A DNA stretch of 64,000 nt from NCBI GenBank assembly GCA_902524655.1, contig CABZEG010000001.1, forward strand, positions 1-64,000, read 5' to 3'. Below the pieces are notes generated by a model. It made no database searches, was not told the DNA's origin, and saw only the letters and a list, made by a program, of their open reading frames with translations. Source of the stretch: an uncultured Alphaproteobacteria bacterium. GTDB lineage: Bacteria; Pseudomonadota; Alphaproteobacteria; Rhodobacterales; Rhodobacteraceae. Positions 27,453-36,035 of the stretch are shown piece after piece. How positions within the stretch are numbered: the first letter of the stretch is position 1; every line of letters begins with the position of its first letter. The position numbers and the translations under genes were made by a program.

Positions 27453-28688
27453 TTAGAAGCACTTAGCCAAGTTGGTTGCCAAGTTTCGAATGAGGTTTTC
27501 ATATAGACTTGGGCCAGTTTCTAATTTAACGCCTAGTGGATCAATCACAGCTGTATTTGCGTTGGTCCCCTCAACAACCGCTTTAACTAGGCCCTGTTTG
27601 TATTGGGGCTCCGCAAGCACACACTCGACAGCTTCATCTACCACTCTTTTGCGTATCTCGGCAAGACGAGCGGGGCTTGGATCAGAAGCATCCCCTAATG
27701 ATATAGCTCCGGAAGCACTAATACCAAAATCTTTCTCAAAATACTGATAAGCATCATGAAAAACGACAAATTTCTTCTCTCTTATTGGATATAATATGGA
27801 ATTCACTTCAGATACCAATGCGTCAATGTTATCTCTAGCCGATTTTGCATTTGAAAAATAAGTTGCAGCATTATCAGGGTCAAGCTCCGACAATTTTGCT
27901 GCAATAGAATTCAACCATACTTTCGCAATTTTTGGTGACAACCAGGCATGAGGATCGTGCTCTCCGTGAGCATGGCCCTCGTGGTCATCATGATCATCAT
28001 GCTTTTTCTTGCCATGGTCATGATCGTCATGGTCATCATGCTTCTTCTTGCCATGATCGTGATCATCGTGGTCGTCATGCTTCTTCTTACCATGGTCATG
28101 ATCATCGTGATCATCATGCTTCTTCTTATCATGGTCGTGATCATCGTGGTCGTCATGCTTCTTCTTACCATGGTCATGATCATCGTGATCATCATGCTTC
28201 TTCTTATCATGGTCGTGATCATCGTGGTCGTCATGCTTCTTCTTACCATGGTCATGATCATCGTGATCATCATGCTTCTTCTTACCATGGTCATCATGAT
28301 CGTCGTGATCGCCATGGTCATGTGCTTCGAATAGCGCTCCCTCGCGGAAACTGAGAAGTTCTATGCCATCAACACCTAGAAGAGAAGTTATAGAAGCGTC
28401 TTTCGCTAAACTTTCCAGACCATTTTCCAGCCACGGTGTAAGATCCTCTCCTATCCAAAAAACAACATCAGCATCTTCCAATGACTTTGCATTAGAGGGT
28501 TTAAGTTGATATTCGTGCGGGGATGCTCCTGCTGGCATAATCAAGTCTGGTTTACCCACACCTTTCATTACACTTGAGACTAGTGAATGGACGGGGGCGA
28601 TGTCTACAGTAACCTTCGGCACATCTGCAACTAGCATACTGGTGCTCAATAGAAACGCTGACGTTGTTGAAAGGAATTTATTAGACAT
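27453..28688 (-). CDS. znuA: zinc ABC transporter substrate-binding protein with long His/Asp-rich loop
   Basis: VTVDIAPVHSLVSSVMKGVGKPDLIMPAGASPHEYQLKPSNAKSLEDADVVFWIGEDLTPWLE; EHDPHAWLSP; start taken at MSNKFLSTTS with GGAGAG upstream. Confidence 0.93.
   Translation of the reverse strand: MSNKFLSTTSAFLLSTSMLVADVPKVTVDIAPVHSLVSSVMKGVGKPDLIMPAGASPHEYQLKPSNAKSLEDADVVFWIGEDLTPWLENGLESLAKDASITSLLGVDGIELLSFREGALFEAHDHGDHDDHDDHGKKKHDDHDDHDHGKKKHDDHDDHDHDKKKHDDHDDHDHGKKKHDDHDDHDHDKKKHDDHDDHDHGKKKHDDHDDHDHGKKKHDDHDDHDHGKKKHDDHDDHEGHAHGEHDPHAWLSPKIAKVWLNSIAAKLSELDPDNAATYFSNAKSARDNIDALVSEVNSILYPIREKKFVVFHDAYQYFEKDFGISASGAISLGDASDPSPARLAEIRKRVVDEAVECVLAEPQYKQGLVKAVVEGTNANTAVIDPLGVKLETGPSLYENLIRNLATNLAKCF
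27975..28312. repeat. tandem repeat (39-bp unit; 78-bp higher-order unit) encoding (HDDHDDHDH[G/D]KKK)n
   Basis: Seven full 13-aa units read in the ZnuA translation; 78-bp units at 28076-28153 and 28154-28231 read as identical, with a third partial copy from 28232. Confidence 0.92.
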
Positions 28689-28722
28689 TTGGCTCTCCAT
28701 GAGGTATTTGTATTGGTGTGTT

Positions 28723-28752
28723 ATGTTATAACATGTAATGATATAACGTAAC
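28723..28752. promoter_or_regulatory. putative Zur-binding region (two adjacent dyads)
   Basis: Perfect palindrome ATGTTATAACAT (28723-28734) followed by GTAATGATATAACGTAAC (28735-28752) between divergent znuA and zur. Confidence 0.65.
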
Positions 28753-28795
28753 ATCTTAACAAAGTAAAGATCAATTCTACAGAGCGCGCATTCGG

Positions 28796-29299
28796 ATGAA
28801 AAAAAAGAAAAAAAACGAAAATTCTTCAAAGATATTTGAAGGTCATGACCATGGAGCTTGCTTTGGTGACGCGATAACACTAATCGAGGATTATTTCATC
28901 GAGAAAAAATTACAACTAACTCCTTTACGACGAAAAGTTTTTGAAATTTTAATCGAGGATCACAAGCCTCTTGGCGCTTATGAGATCCTTGATAGTTTAG
29001 GGAAGGCAGGTTTTTCATCATCTCCACCTATAGCGTATCGAGTTCTTGACTTTTTAATGGAACATGGATTTGTTCATAAAGTGCAGGGTTTAAATGCCTT
29101 TATTGCCTGTTCAAACCCAGAGCACTCGCATTTTCCGACATTTGTTATCTGTCGAAAATGTGAGAAAGTTGCAGAAGTCAGTGACGAGAAAACCAGGCTT
29201 AATCTATCGAGTCCCGAAATAACAGATTTCAAAATTGAAAAAACCACTATTGAATTGACTGGAATTTGTAGCACTTGCGAAAATGCAGAGATCAGATAA
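28796..29299 (+). CDS. zur: Fur-family regulator, Zur-like
   Basis: LTPLRRKVFEILIEDHKPLGAYEILDSL...PPIAYRVLDFLMEHGFVHKVQGLNAFIAC...HFPTFVICRKCEKVAEV; in the znu cluster. Confidence 0.88.
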   Translation: MKKKKKNENSSKIFEGHDHGACFGDAITLIEDYFIEKKLQLTPLRRKVFEILIEDHKPLGAYEILDSLGKAGFSSSPPIAYRVLDFLMEHGFVHKVQGLNAFIACSNPEHSHFPTFVICRKCEKVAEVSDEKTRLNLSSPEITDFKIEKTTIELTGICSTCENAEIR

Positions 29300-30027
29300 T
29301 GCTCATTGAGGTTCAGAGTCTAAATGTACGATATGGAAATAAAAAAGTACTAGAAAACATAAATCTTTCTGTGAGCAGAAGTGAAATTGTTACGATAGTT
29401 GGTCCAAATGGATCAGGAAAAACGACTCTTTTCAAGGCGATAATTGGCTCAGCGCCTATTTCCTCTGGTAAAATAATTATGAGCCCGAGTGTAAAAGTAG
29501 GCTATGTGCCGCAAGTTTTGAATGTTGACCGTTCACTCCCTTTGACAGCCGCGCGATTTCTAAATCTTGTGAATAATCGTAATGACCAAGGACTCTTGAG
29601 AGCCCAACAGATTTTGGGATCAGAAGATTATTTATCGACGCAGATAAGCAGCCTTTCCGGTGGTCAATTGCAACGCGTGCTTCTAGCACGTGCTTTAATG
29701 AATGACCCTGACGTTTTATTGCTCGATGAGGCTACACGCGGATTAGATCAACCGGGATCAGCGGCATTTTACAAAAAAATAGAGGAAGTACGAGAGTCCT
29801 CTGGCTGCGCAGTGCTAATGATAAGCCATGATTTACATATAGTTATGAGCGCATCAAATAGAGTAATTTGTCTTAATGGCCATATATGCTGCCAGGGTGA
29901 ACCGCAATCGGTCGCTTCTTCACCAGAATATAGAGATCTTTTTGGTTCAAATATAGATGGTACATTTGCTCTTTACCAACATAACCACAAAGAAAACAAA
30001 AGCAGGATAAATCACAGTAATGCTTGA
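29299..30027 (+). CDS. znuC: zinc ABC transporter ATP-binding protein
   Basis: Walker A GPNGSGKTTLF, LSGGQLQRVLLARALMNDPDVLLLDEATRGLD; overlaps zur stop. Confidence 0.92.
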   Translation: MLIEVQSLNVRYGNKKVLENINLSVSRSEIVTIVGPNGSGKTTLFKAIIGSAPISSGKIIMSPSVKVGYVPQVLNVDRSLPLTAARFLNLVNNRNDQGLLRAQQILGSEDYLSTQISSLSGGQLQRVLLARALMNDPDVLLLDEATRGLDQPGSAAFYKKIEEVRESSGCAVLMISHDLHIVMSASNRVICLNGHICCQGEPQSVASSPEYRDLFGSNIDGTFALYQHNHKENKSRINHSNA

Positions 30028-30826
30028 TGACTTCATGGTTAGAGCTACTCTTGCTGGCGTTGGTGTTTCTCTGGCAGCCGCTCCTTTAGGTTGTTTTGTG
30101 GTATGGCGAAGAATGGCATACTTTGGTGAGGCAACAGCCCATGCTGCTCTCTTAGGTATATCATTGTCTTTAATGTTTGAATTTTCGGTGTTTGCAGGAG
30201 CGTTGTTTGTATCTGTAATTATGGCTACTGCAGTTACAATTGGTCAAGGTCGGTCACTGTTTTTAGATACTCTTCTTGGGGTTGCGGGTCATTCATGTAT
30301 GGCATTAGGTTTAATAATAGTTTCTTTCATCTCTGGGGTACGTATAGAGCTCATGGCCTATCTGATTGGGGATATTCTGGCTGTATCCAAAACAGATGTT
30401 TTATTGATTTGGTTAGGTTTAGCTCTTGTATTGCTTTTATTGATTTGGCGATGGTCAGCGCTTTTATTGTGCACTCTAAATGAAGATTTAGCAGCTGCAA
30501 GCGGCCTATATCCCAAAAGAGAAAACTTTGTTCTGACAATCGCCCTAGCAGTGGTTGTAGCCGTTGGCATAAAGGTTGTCGGCGTACTTCTTATTATCTC
30601 TATGTTAATTATACCAGCCGCTTCTTCGCGTTCACTTGGATCGACACCAGAGAAAATGGCTATATTTGCCTCCTTAATTGGAACGTTATCGGCGATACTA
30701 GGCTTCAACGCTTCTTATGTTTTTGATACGCCAACGGGTCCATCAATTGTCTGTGTAGCGTCGTTAATTTTTCTTTTTACTCTGACCTTTTCTTTGCTTA
30801 CACAGCAATTTCAACGCAAGTATTAA
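30020..30826 (+). CDS. znuB: zinc ABC transporter permease
   Basis: ABC-3 permease features: APLGCFVVWRRMAYFGEATAHAALLGISLSLMFEFS, IKVVGVLLIISMLIIPAASSR. Confidence 0.92.
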   Translation: MLDDFMVRATLAGVGVSLAAAPLGCFVVWRRMAYFGEATAHAALLGISLSLMFEFSVFAGALFVSVIMATAVTIGQGRSLFLDTLLGVAGHSCMALGLIIVSFISGVRIELMAYLIGDILAVSKTDVLLIWLGLALVLLLLIWRWSALLLCTLNEDLAAASGLYPKRENFVLTIALAVVVAVGIKVVGVLLIISMLIIPAASSRSLGSTPEKMAIFASLIGTLSAILGFNASYVFDTPTGPSIVCVASLIFLFTLTFSLLTQQFQRKY

Positions 30827-30849
30827 AGAATTTAATTAAGATAGAAAAA

Positions 30850-31929
30850 ATGAATAAGTTTGCACCTAAACCAGTAACAGTAATCACAGGTTTTCTTGGA
30901 AGCGGCAAAACAACTTTGCTCTCTGCTTTGCTTAAAAAAGAAGAGATGAAAAATGTAGCGGTAATCATTAATGAGTTTGGTGAGGTTGGACTAGACCATG
31001 CTTTGGTAGAGCACAGCGATGAAAATATTGTCGAGCTACAAAATGGATGTATTTGCTGTACTATCCAGGGCGATCTCCAGAAAACAATGCTGGACTTGAT
31101 AGATAAAATGACTAAAGGAGAAATATCTTATTTTGATAAAGTTATAATAGAAACGACAGGACTTGCTGACCCAGTTCCCATTATTCATACTTTGATTAGC
31201 TCAATAGATTTGCAACGAATTTATACTCTTGATGGTGTAATCACAGTAGTTGATGCAACAAATGGAGAAAAAACATTAGAGTTACAACCAGAGGCCGTTA
31301 AACAAGCTGCGCTAGCCGAACGCATTATAATTAGTAAAATTGATCTAATAGAAAAAGATAAAGAAATATCTTTGGAAAATCGATTAAGAGCAATAAATCC
31401 TTCGACAAAAATTATCAAAAGTAGCTTTGGCAAAGTTTCAATTTCAGACTTAATTAATTTGGACGCATACGATCCTTTTAGCAAGTCTAGAGATGTAAAG
31501 GAATGGCTTGCTGCAGAGAGTATGGACTCCCATCACCATCACGATCATGACCACCACCATGTTAATGTAAATCGGCACGATGAGAATATTGAAGCGTTTT
31601 CTATGACTAGCGATAAACCCGTCAACATGATGGCCTTTGGTTTTTTTAAGGACTTATTAATGGCACAAATGGGGCCAGACTTACTCAGGTTAAAGGGAAT
31701 AATAAATATTGAGGGTAAAGATCGCCCCGCAGTTATTCACGGCGTCCAGCATATTTTTCATCCCGTCCATTGGTTGGAAAAATGGCCTGATAGCGATAAA
31801 CAAACGAAGCTGGTATTTATTACACGAAATGTAAAGAGAGAACAAATAGAGATTTTGTTTAATGGATTAATGGGAGATGCCGAAGAAAAAGGCATACGCA
31901 CAGAAGCAGCTAGTTTACCGGAATCTTAA
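30850..31929 (+). CDS. COG0523/CobW-family GTP-binding protein with His-rich loop
   Basis: GFLGSGKTTLLSALL, NGCICCTIQGDLQKTM, SHHHHDHDHHH; next to znuB. Confidence 0.92.
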   Translation: MNKFAPKPVTVITGFLGSGKTTLLSALLKKEEMKNVAVIINEFGEVGLDHALVEHSDENIVELQNGCICCTIQGDLQKTMLDLIDKMTKGEISYFDKVIIETTGLADPVPIIHTLISSIDLQRIYTLDGVITVVDATNGEKTLELQPEAVKQAALAERIIISKIDLIEKDKEISLENRLRAINPSTKIIKSSFGKVSISDLINLDAYDPFSKSRDVKEWLAAESMDSHHHHDHDHHHVNVNRHDENIEAFSMTSDKPVNMMAFGFFKDLLMAQMGPDLLRLKGIINIEGKDRPAVIHGVQHIFHPVHWLEKWPDSDKQTKLVFITRNVKREQIEILFNGLMGDAEEKGIRTEAASLPES

Positions 31930-32349
31930 AAAATCAACCTTAGATTTTCTAAAATTACCTATAGTTCCTAAGGAGCACAGAAAGCAAAATAGTTAAGGAC
32001 ACACTAATGTATCATCTTTAATAGTGGCGATAGAACACGTTATTTTTTCAGGTTTAAAAGGATCCATAAAATATTCTATTTAATTTTAACGAATTTCGTA
32101 TTTGACTATCGCAGTTAAAAAAAAATTTACGTATGGCCAACACATCTTGGTCTGAATAAGGAGCACCTAAAAAGAAACCACCGAATGCTGATCGGATAAA
32201 TTAAAGAATAAATTAATTAGTGTGTAATTATAGCGATCAAGCCTTAAACATTTTTCCAAAAAATTTCGTCTTTGTAACTTCAGATCATAGTTTATACTAA
32301 AAACGAAGTGCGGAGAAAGATTTGTTGAATTATTTGAAAGATATATTTT

Positions 32350-33840
32350 ATGTGTGGGATTTTTGCGTGCAAACCATTCAATAAAGCTTGGCTGGAAGAA
32401 AGCATAATTAAGCATCAGGAGAGAGGGCCTGATCAGCAAGCAATTCATTTATTTAATGAAATTGGTGTTTCAGTAAATAGGCTGGCAATAACTGGTAATT
32501 TGCAAGATGGATCTCAACCTGTATTTTCAAGTTCAAATGAGACTTTTTGTGTTTTTAATGGTGCTCTCTACAATACTGAGGACCTTAAAAAACGTTTTTC
32601 TCTCAAGGTTAGCTCGACAAATGAGGCCGCAGTTTTAGTGGAGCTATATGAGCTAAAGGGAGAAAAATTTACTGACTATTTAAGAGGAATGTTTTCAATT
32701 ATACTTGTAGATAAACGAAATGGGTCTTTGTTGGTCGCTAGGGATATTTTCGGGGTAAAACCGTTATATTGGGTTGATAAAGAAGACCTAGTTGTTTTTT
32801 CAAGCTCTTTAAACGCCATCCCCGAAAAGCTTTTTCCTTATGCTAAAGCTTTTCCACCTGGTGGAGTATGGGTCAATAATACGTTTAAAGACCGCGTAAA
32901 ACCAGAAATAGTACAATTCAAGAGTTTAGAAAAACTTCTTGTAAATGCGGTTTCTAGTCATATACCAATGGAAGTAAAATGGGGGTGTAGTCTCAGTGGG
33001 GGTGTGGATAGTTCTTTGCTATGTGCACTAGCTAAATCAATTGGGCATCACTTTAACTGCTATACTTTAGACACTGGAGGAGGACAGGACCTCGCTTGTG
33101 CAATAGAGGTTTCAAAATATCTCAAAGTACCTTTGAAACTGGTAAGAGTGAATGATTTAGATATTGAACACACTATTCCCAAAGTTGTTGAGTCTTTGGG
33201 TACTTATCAAGGGGAATTAATTTTGGGTGGACTTTTTACATACTTTATTTCTCGCGAAGCTTATAAAGATGGGCTTAAAGTTTTACTTTTTGGCGAGGGA
33301 GCGGATGAGGTCTTTGGTGGCTACAGCAAATATAGATTATTTTTGGAGAAATCATCTGAACTTTCAAATAAAAAAATGTTGAATGACCTTCATTCACTTT
33401 GGCTAACGCACAATAAAAGAGTGGACCACGCATCTATGGCCGCTAGCATAGAAGCTAGAGTGCCTTACCAGGATACTTACGTCACTGGTAATGCAAGTAG
33501 GTTGCCGATGAAATTAAAAGTTGATTTAAATAGTGCGGACGGAAATAAAATAGCTTTACGAGCTGTGGCACAGAAATATTTGCCAAAAAATATCGCCCTC
33601 AGAAAGAAAGAAGTAATTTCACGTGGCACAGACCTCGGAGTTATGCTGAGCAGAGTAGCAAAAAAAATGGCTAATAATAATGATGTGCAATCAATAAGTG
33701 CTATTGATATAAAAAATTTTAATATTAGGAATGATATCGAAGCGGTTGCGTTTAAAGTCTGGAGAAAGCTCTTCCCTAACTTGGCAGAAAACATTGAAAG
33801 TATGAAAGAACGTGGATTATTTAAGTTATTAACGGTTTAG
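32350..33840 (+). CDS. asparagine synthase (glutamine-hydrolysing)-like protein, divergent
   Basis: MCGIFACKP (Cys2 Gln-amidotransferase), RGPDQQ, GCSLSGGVDSSLLCALA, FGEGADEVFGGYSKYRLF. Confidence 0.82.
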   Translation: MCGIFACKPFNKAWLEESIIKHQERGPDQQAIHLFNEIGVSVNRLAITGNLQDGSQPVFSSSNETFCVFNGALYNTEDLKKRFSLKVSSTNEAAVLVELYELKGEKFTDYLRGMFSIILVDKRNGSLLVARDIFGVKPLYWVDKEDLVVFSSSLNAIPEKLFPYAKAFPPGGVWVNNTFKDRVKPEIVQFKSLEKLLVNAVSSHIPMEVKWGCSLSGGVDSSLLCALAKSIGHHFNCYTLDTGGGQDLACAIEVSKYLKVPLKLVRVNDLDIEHTIPKVVESLGTYQGELILGGLFTYFISREAYKDGLKVLLFGEGADEVFGGYSKYRLFLEKSSELSNKKMLNDLHSLWLTHNKRVDHASMAASIEARVPYQDTYVTGNASRLPMKLKVDLNSADGNKIALRAVAQKYLPKNIALRKKEVISRGTDLGVMLSRVAKKMANNNDVQSISAIDIKNFNIRNDIEAVAFKVWRKLFPNLAENIESMKERGLFKLLTV

Positions 33841-33916
33841 ATATCTAATCGAAGGGTAATGTCATTTTAGTCTTCGTTTTATCAAAACTAAAATCTGCTT
33901 TAAATAACTGACCTGC

Positions 33917-33970
33917 ATGGTGAGCCCGACAGGGTTCGAACCTGTGACCCACTGATTAAAAGTCAGTTGC
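33917..33970. repeat. attL: 54-bp direct repeat equal to the 3' part of tRNA-Lys
   Basis: atggtgagcccgacagggttcgaacctgtgacccactgattaaaagtcagttgc, identical to 42772-42825. Confidence 0.93.
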
Positions 33971-34034
33971 CTTAAGTATTATTAGACATTTTTTAATCAA
34001 ATATTCTCATAATATATCAATTTTTATTGCCTTT

Positions 34035-34080
34035 TGTCTACTATTTGTCTACTAGTATTGCTGTCTACTAACTGTCTACT
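34035..34080. repeat. four TGTCTACT direct repeats (candidate integrase arm-type sites, left)
   Basis: Copies at 34035-34042, 34046-34053, 34062-34069, 34073-34080; matching pair at the right end. Confidence 0.7.
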
Positions 34081-34089
34081 GGATTAAAA

Positions 34090-35334
34090 TTGGTAAAAAT
34101 CACAGAAAAATACTTAGAAAAAATAAAGCCAGGCACCAAAGACCAATATCACCGAGATGACACATTAAAAGGCTTTGCCGTCAAAGTAACGCCAACCGGC
34201 CGAATATCTTTTATAGCCGAAGGAAGAGTAAGAAAAGGTAGGTCTCGACGCATCACTTTAGGGCGACATCCTTTTCTTGCAATGAAGGAAGCAAGAGAGC
34301 TAGCTATGAATAATCTCAATGAAATGCAAAAAGGAATCGACCCAGTATTGAAAGAAAGGGAGGAGAGAGGAAAACAGAAAGCTTTATCAAAAACATTAAA
34401 TGATATTTTTCATGAGTATCTATCCCTAAAAGCTCTCAAGCCTAATACCAAGTATGATTATGTGAACACTTTCTTATTAACTTTTTCAGAGTTAGGGAAA
34501 AGACCTATTAGAAGTATTTCTAGGCAGGAAATCTTAGAACTCTATTTTAAGATTCAAAGCGAGAGAGGGGATTCTACCGCAGCAAAATTCAAAAGGATTG
34601 GTTCAGCTATTTTCAAATTTGCAATGGCTGATGAAGTTGATGGTGAGAGGCTGATTAAAGAAAACCCTTTTAACATAATAACTGAGAAAGGAATAAAAAT
34701 TCCTTTGAAGAAGAGAGCTACCTTTCTAACTAATACAGACATCTCAAAGCTTATTACTTTCTATATGAATTTTGAAAACTGGCCCTCTCCTTCGAAACAT
34801 GGAGTGACAAAGCAGGGAATAAATTACGTAATCCTTTTAATGACAACAGGGCTAAGAAAAAGTGAAGCCTTGAGACTTAAGTGGAATCATGTTGATTGGA
34901 CTAATAAGACCTTCACAGCATTTGAGACTAAAAACAGTTCAAATCATATCGTACCAATGTCGACTACTACTGAATGGATTTTAAATGAGCAGCAAAAAAT
35001 TTCACTAGATAGTCCCTACGTATTTCCTTCTCAGAAAACTGGGATGCATATGACGGAACCAAAGTCGCAATTATTTAAAATAAGACGCGCAACAAAATTA
35101 AACTTTACCTTCCATGATTTAAGAAGAACCTTTGCTACTCATGCCGAAGCATTGGGGCAATCACATGAGCTAATAAGAAAAGCTCTCAATCATAAATCTG
35201 GTGGAGGGATAACATCTCAGTATATAATAACTCAAGTTGAAACTTTAAGACCTGTTTTTCAATCGGTTGCTGAAGGCTACAGAACTTACTATGACCCAGA
35301 CTGGAGATATGACTTAATAGATGAGGGGGACTAA
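34090..35334 (+). CDS. tyrosine-type site-specific integrase
   Basis: N-terminal YHRDDTLKGFAVKVTPTGRISFIAEGRV...ITLGRHPFLAMKEAR (DUF4102-like), catalytic TTGLRKSEALRLKW, HDLRRTFATHAEALG, LNHK. Confidence 0.95.
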   Translation: MVKITEKYLEKIKPGTKDQYHRDDTLKGFAVKVTPTGRISFIAEGRVRKGRSRRITLGRHPFLAMKEARELAMNNLNEMQKGIDPVLKEREERGKQKALSKTLNDIFHEYLSLKALKPNTKYDYVNTFLLTFSELGKRPIRSISRQEILELYFKIQSERGDSTAAKFKRIGSAIFKFAMADEVDGERLIKENPFNIITEKGIKIPLKKRATFLTNTDISKLITFYMNFENWPSPSKHGVTKQGINYVILLMTTGLRKSEALRLKWNHVDWTNKTFTAFETKNSSNHIVPMSTTTEWILNEQQKISLDSPYVFPSQKTGMHMTEPKSQLFKIRRATKLNFTFHDLRRTFATHAEALGQSHELIRKALNHKSGGGITSQYIITQVETLRPVFQSVAEGYRTYYDPDWRYDLIDEGD

Positions 35335-35585
35335 TGCATAAATCTACAATAATCTGGCTAACGATATTCTTTATGTCAGCATTTTCGACTTATGGTCAAA
35401 GTAACTTTAAAAGTTTTGGAGGAGAAGAAGCGGAGAACATTATTGTTAACGGAGACGTTATAATGGTTAATGAACGCGATTATATGATAATTAAGTATAA
35501 AAATAGACTTTACGAATGTATATCAAGAATTTTCCTTGACGGTTATATCAATTGTCACAGGTTGAATTATTCCAAAGATAAATAA
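35334..35585 (+). CDS. small secreted hypothetical protein
   Basis: Signal-peptide-like start; overlaps the integrase stop. Confidence 0.5.
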   Translation: MHKSTIIWLTIFFMSAFSTYGQSNFKSFGGEEAENIIVNGDVIMVNERDYMIIKYKNRLYECISRIFLDGYINCHRLNYSKDK

Positions 35586-35643
35586 AACCTAATACGATTA
35601 ACTTAGAAATTAATTAACTCTAAATGCAACTGATTTGACATAA

Positions 35644-35663
35644 TGTGTACTATGTAGTACACA
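35644..35663. promoter_or_regulatory. palindrome TGTGTACT-ATGT-AGTACACA, putative operator of the XRE regulator
   Basis: Perfect 8-bp arms with 4-bp spacer ending 6 bp before ATG 35670. Confidence 0.65.
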
Positions 35664-35669
35664 GTACTT

Positions 35670-36023
35670 ATGAAAAGATTCGGTTCATATATACGAGACT
35701 GTCGAGAGGCACTCAATAAAGAAAGTAAAGGTTACAGTGTACGGAAAGTTGCTGAGAAGATTGGGGTGGAGCCCGCATTCCTTAGCAAGGTTGAGAGAGA
35801 CATAGTCCCTCCCCCTTCAGAGAAGAAGATTGTAGCTCTGGCAAAGGTGCTTGATGAGGACCCAGATATCCTACTTGCGATGGCCGGCAAAGTGTCCACA
35901 GACCTATTAAAGATAATACAAAAGCGCCCTGTTATCTTTGCTGATTTAATTCGCAGACTAAAGAAAGAGCCGGACCATGCTGTTTTAAAAATAGTAAGAG
36001 AAGTAACAGACGGAGAATGGTAA
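35670..36023 (+). CDS. XRE-family helix-turn-helix regulator
   Basis: YSVRKVAEKIGVEPAFLSKVERDIVPPPSEKKIVALAKVLDEDPDILLAMAGK. Confidence 0.88.
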   Translation: MKRFGSYIRDCREALNKESKGYSVRKVAEKIGVEPAFLSKVERDIVPPPSEKKIVALAKVLDEDPDILLAMAGKVSTDLLKIIQKRPVIFADLIRRLKKEPDHAVLKIVREVTDGEW

Positions 36024-36035
36024 AGGAGACCTAAC

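Noticed and set aside
27975-28312. Regular repeats that might suggest a CRISPR array
   Set aside because: Units are directly tandem without unique spacers and encode an in-frame His/Asp protein repeat.
27911-28354. Overlapping ORFs of 128-140 aa on both strands (27911-28321 -, 27932-28354 +, 27948-28334 +)
   Set aside because: Open only because the znuA tandem repeat period (39 bp) is a multiple of 3; low-complexity shadows of the real minus-strand gene.
32167-32448. 93-aa minus-strand ORF upstream of the asparagine-synthase-like gene
   Set aside because: Overlaps the conserved MCGIF N-terminus on the opposite strand; no motif.
33917-33970. A second tRNA-Lys gene at the left island end
   Set aside because: Only the 3' portion is present; the 5' part (GGGCCCGTAGCTCAGTTGGTAGA) is missing, so it is an att duplication, not a gene.
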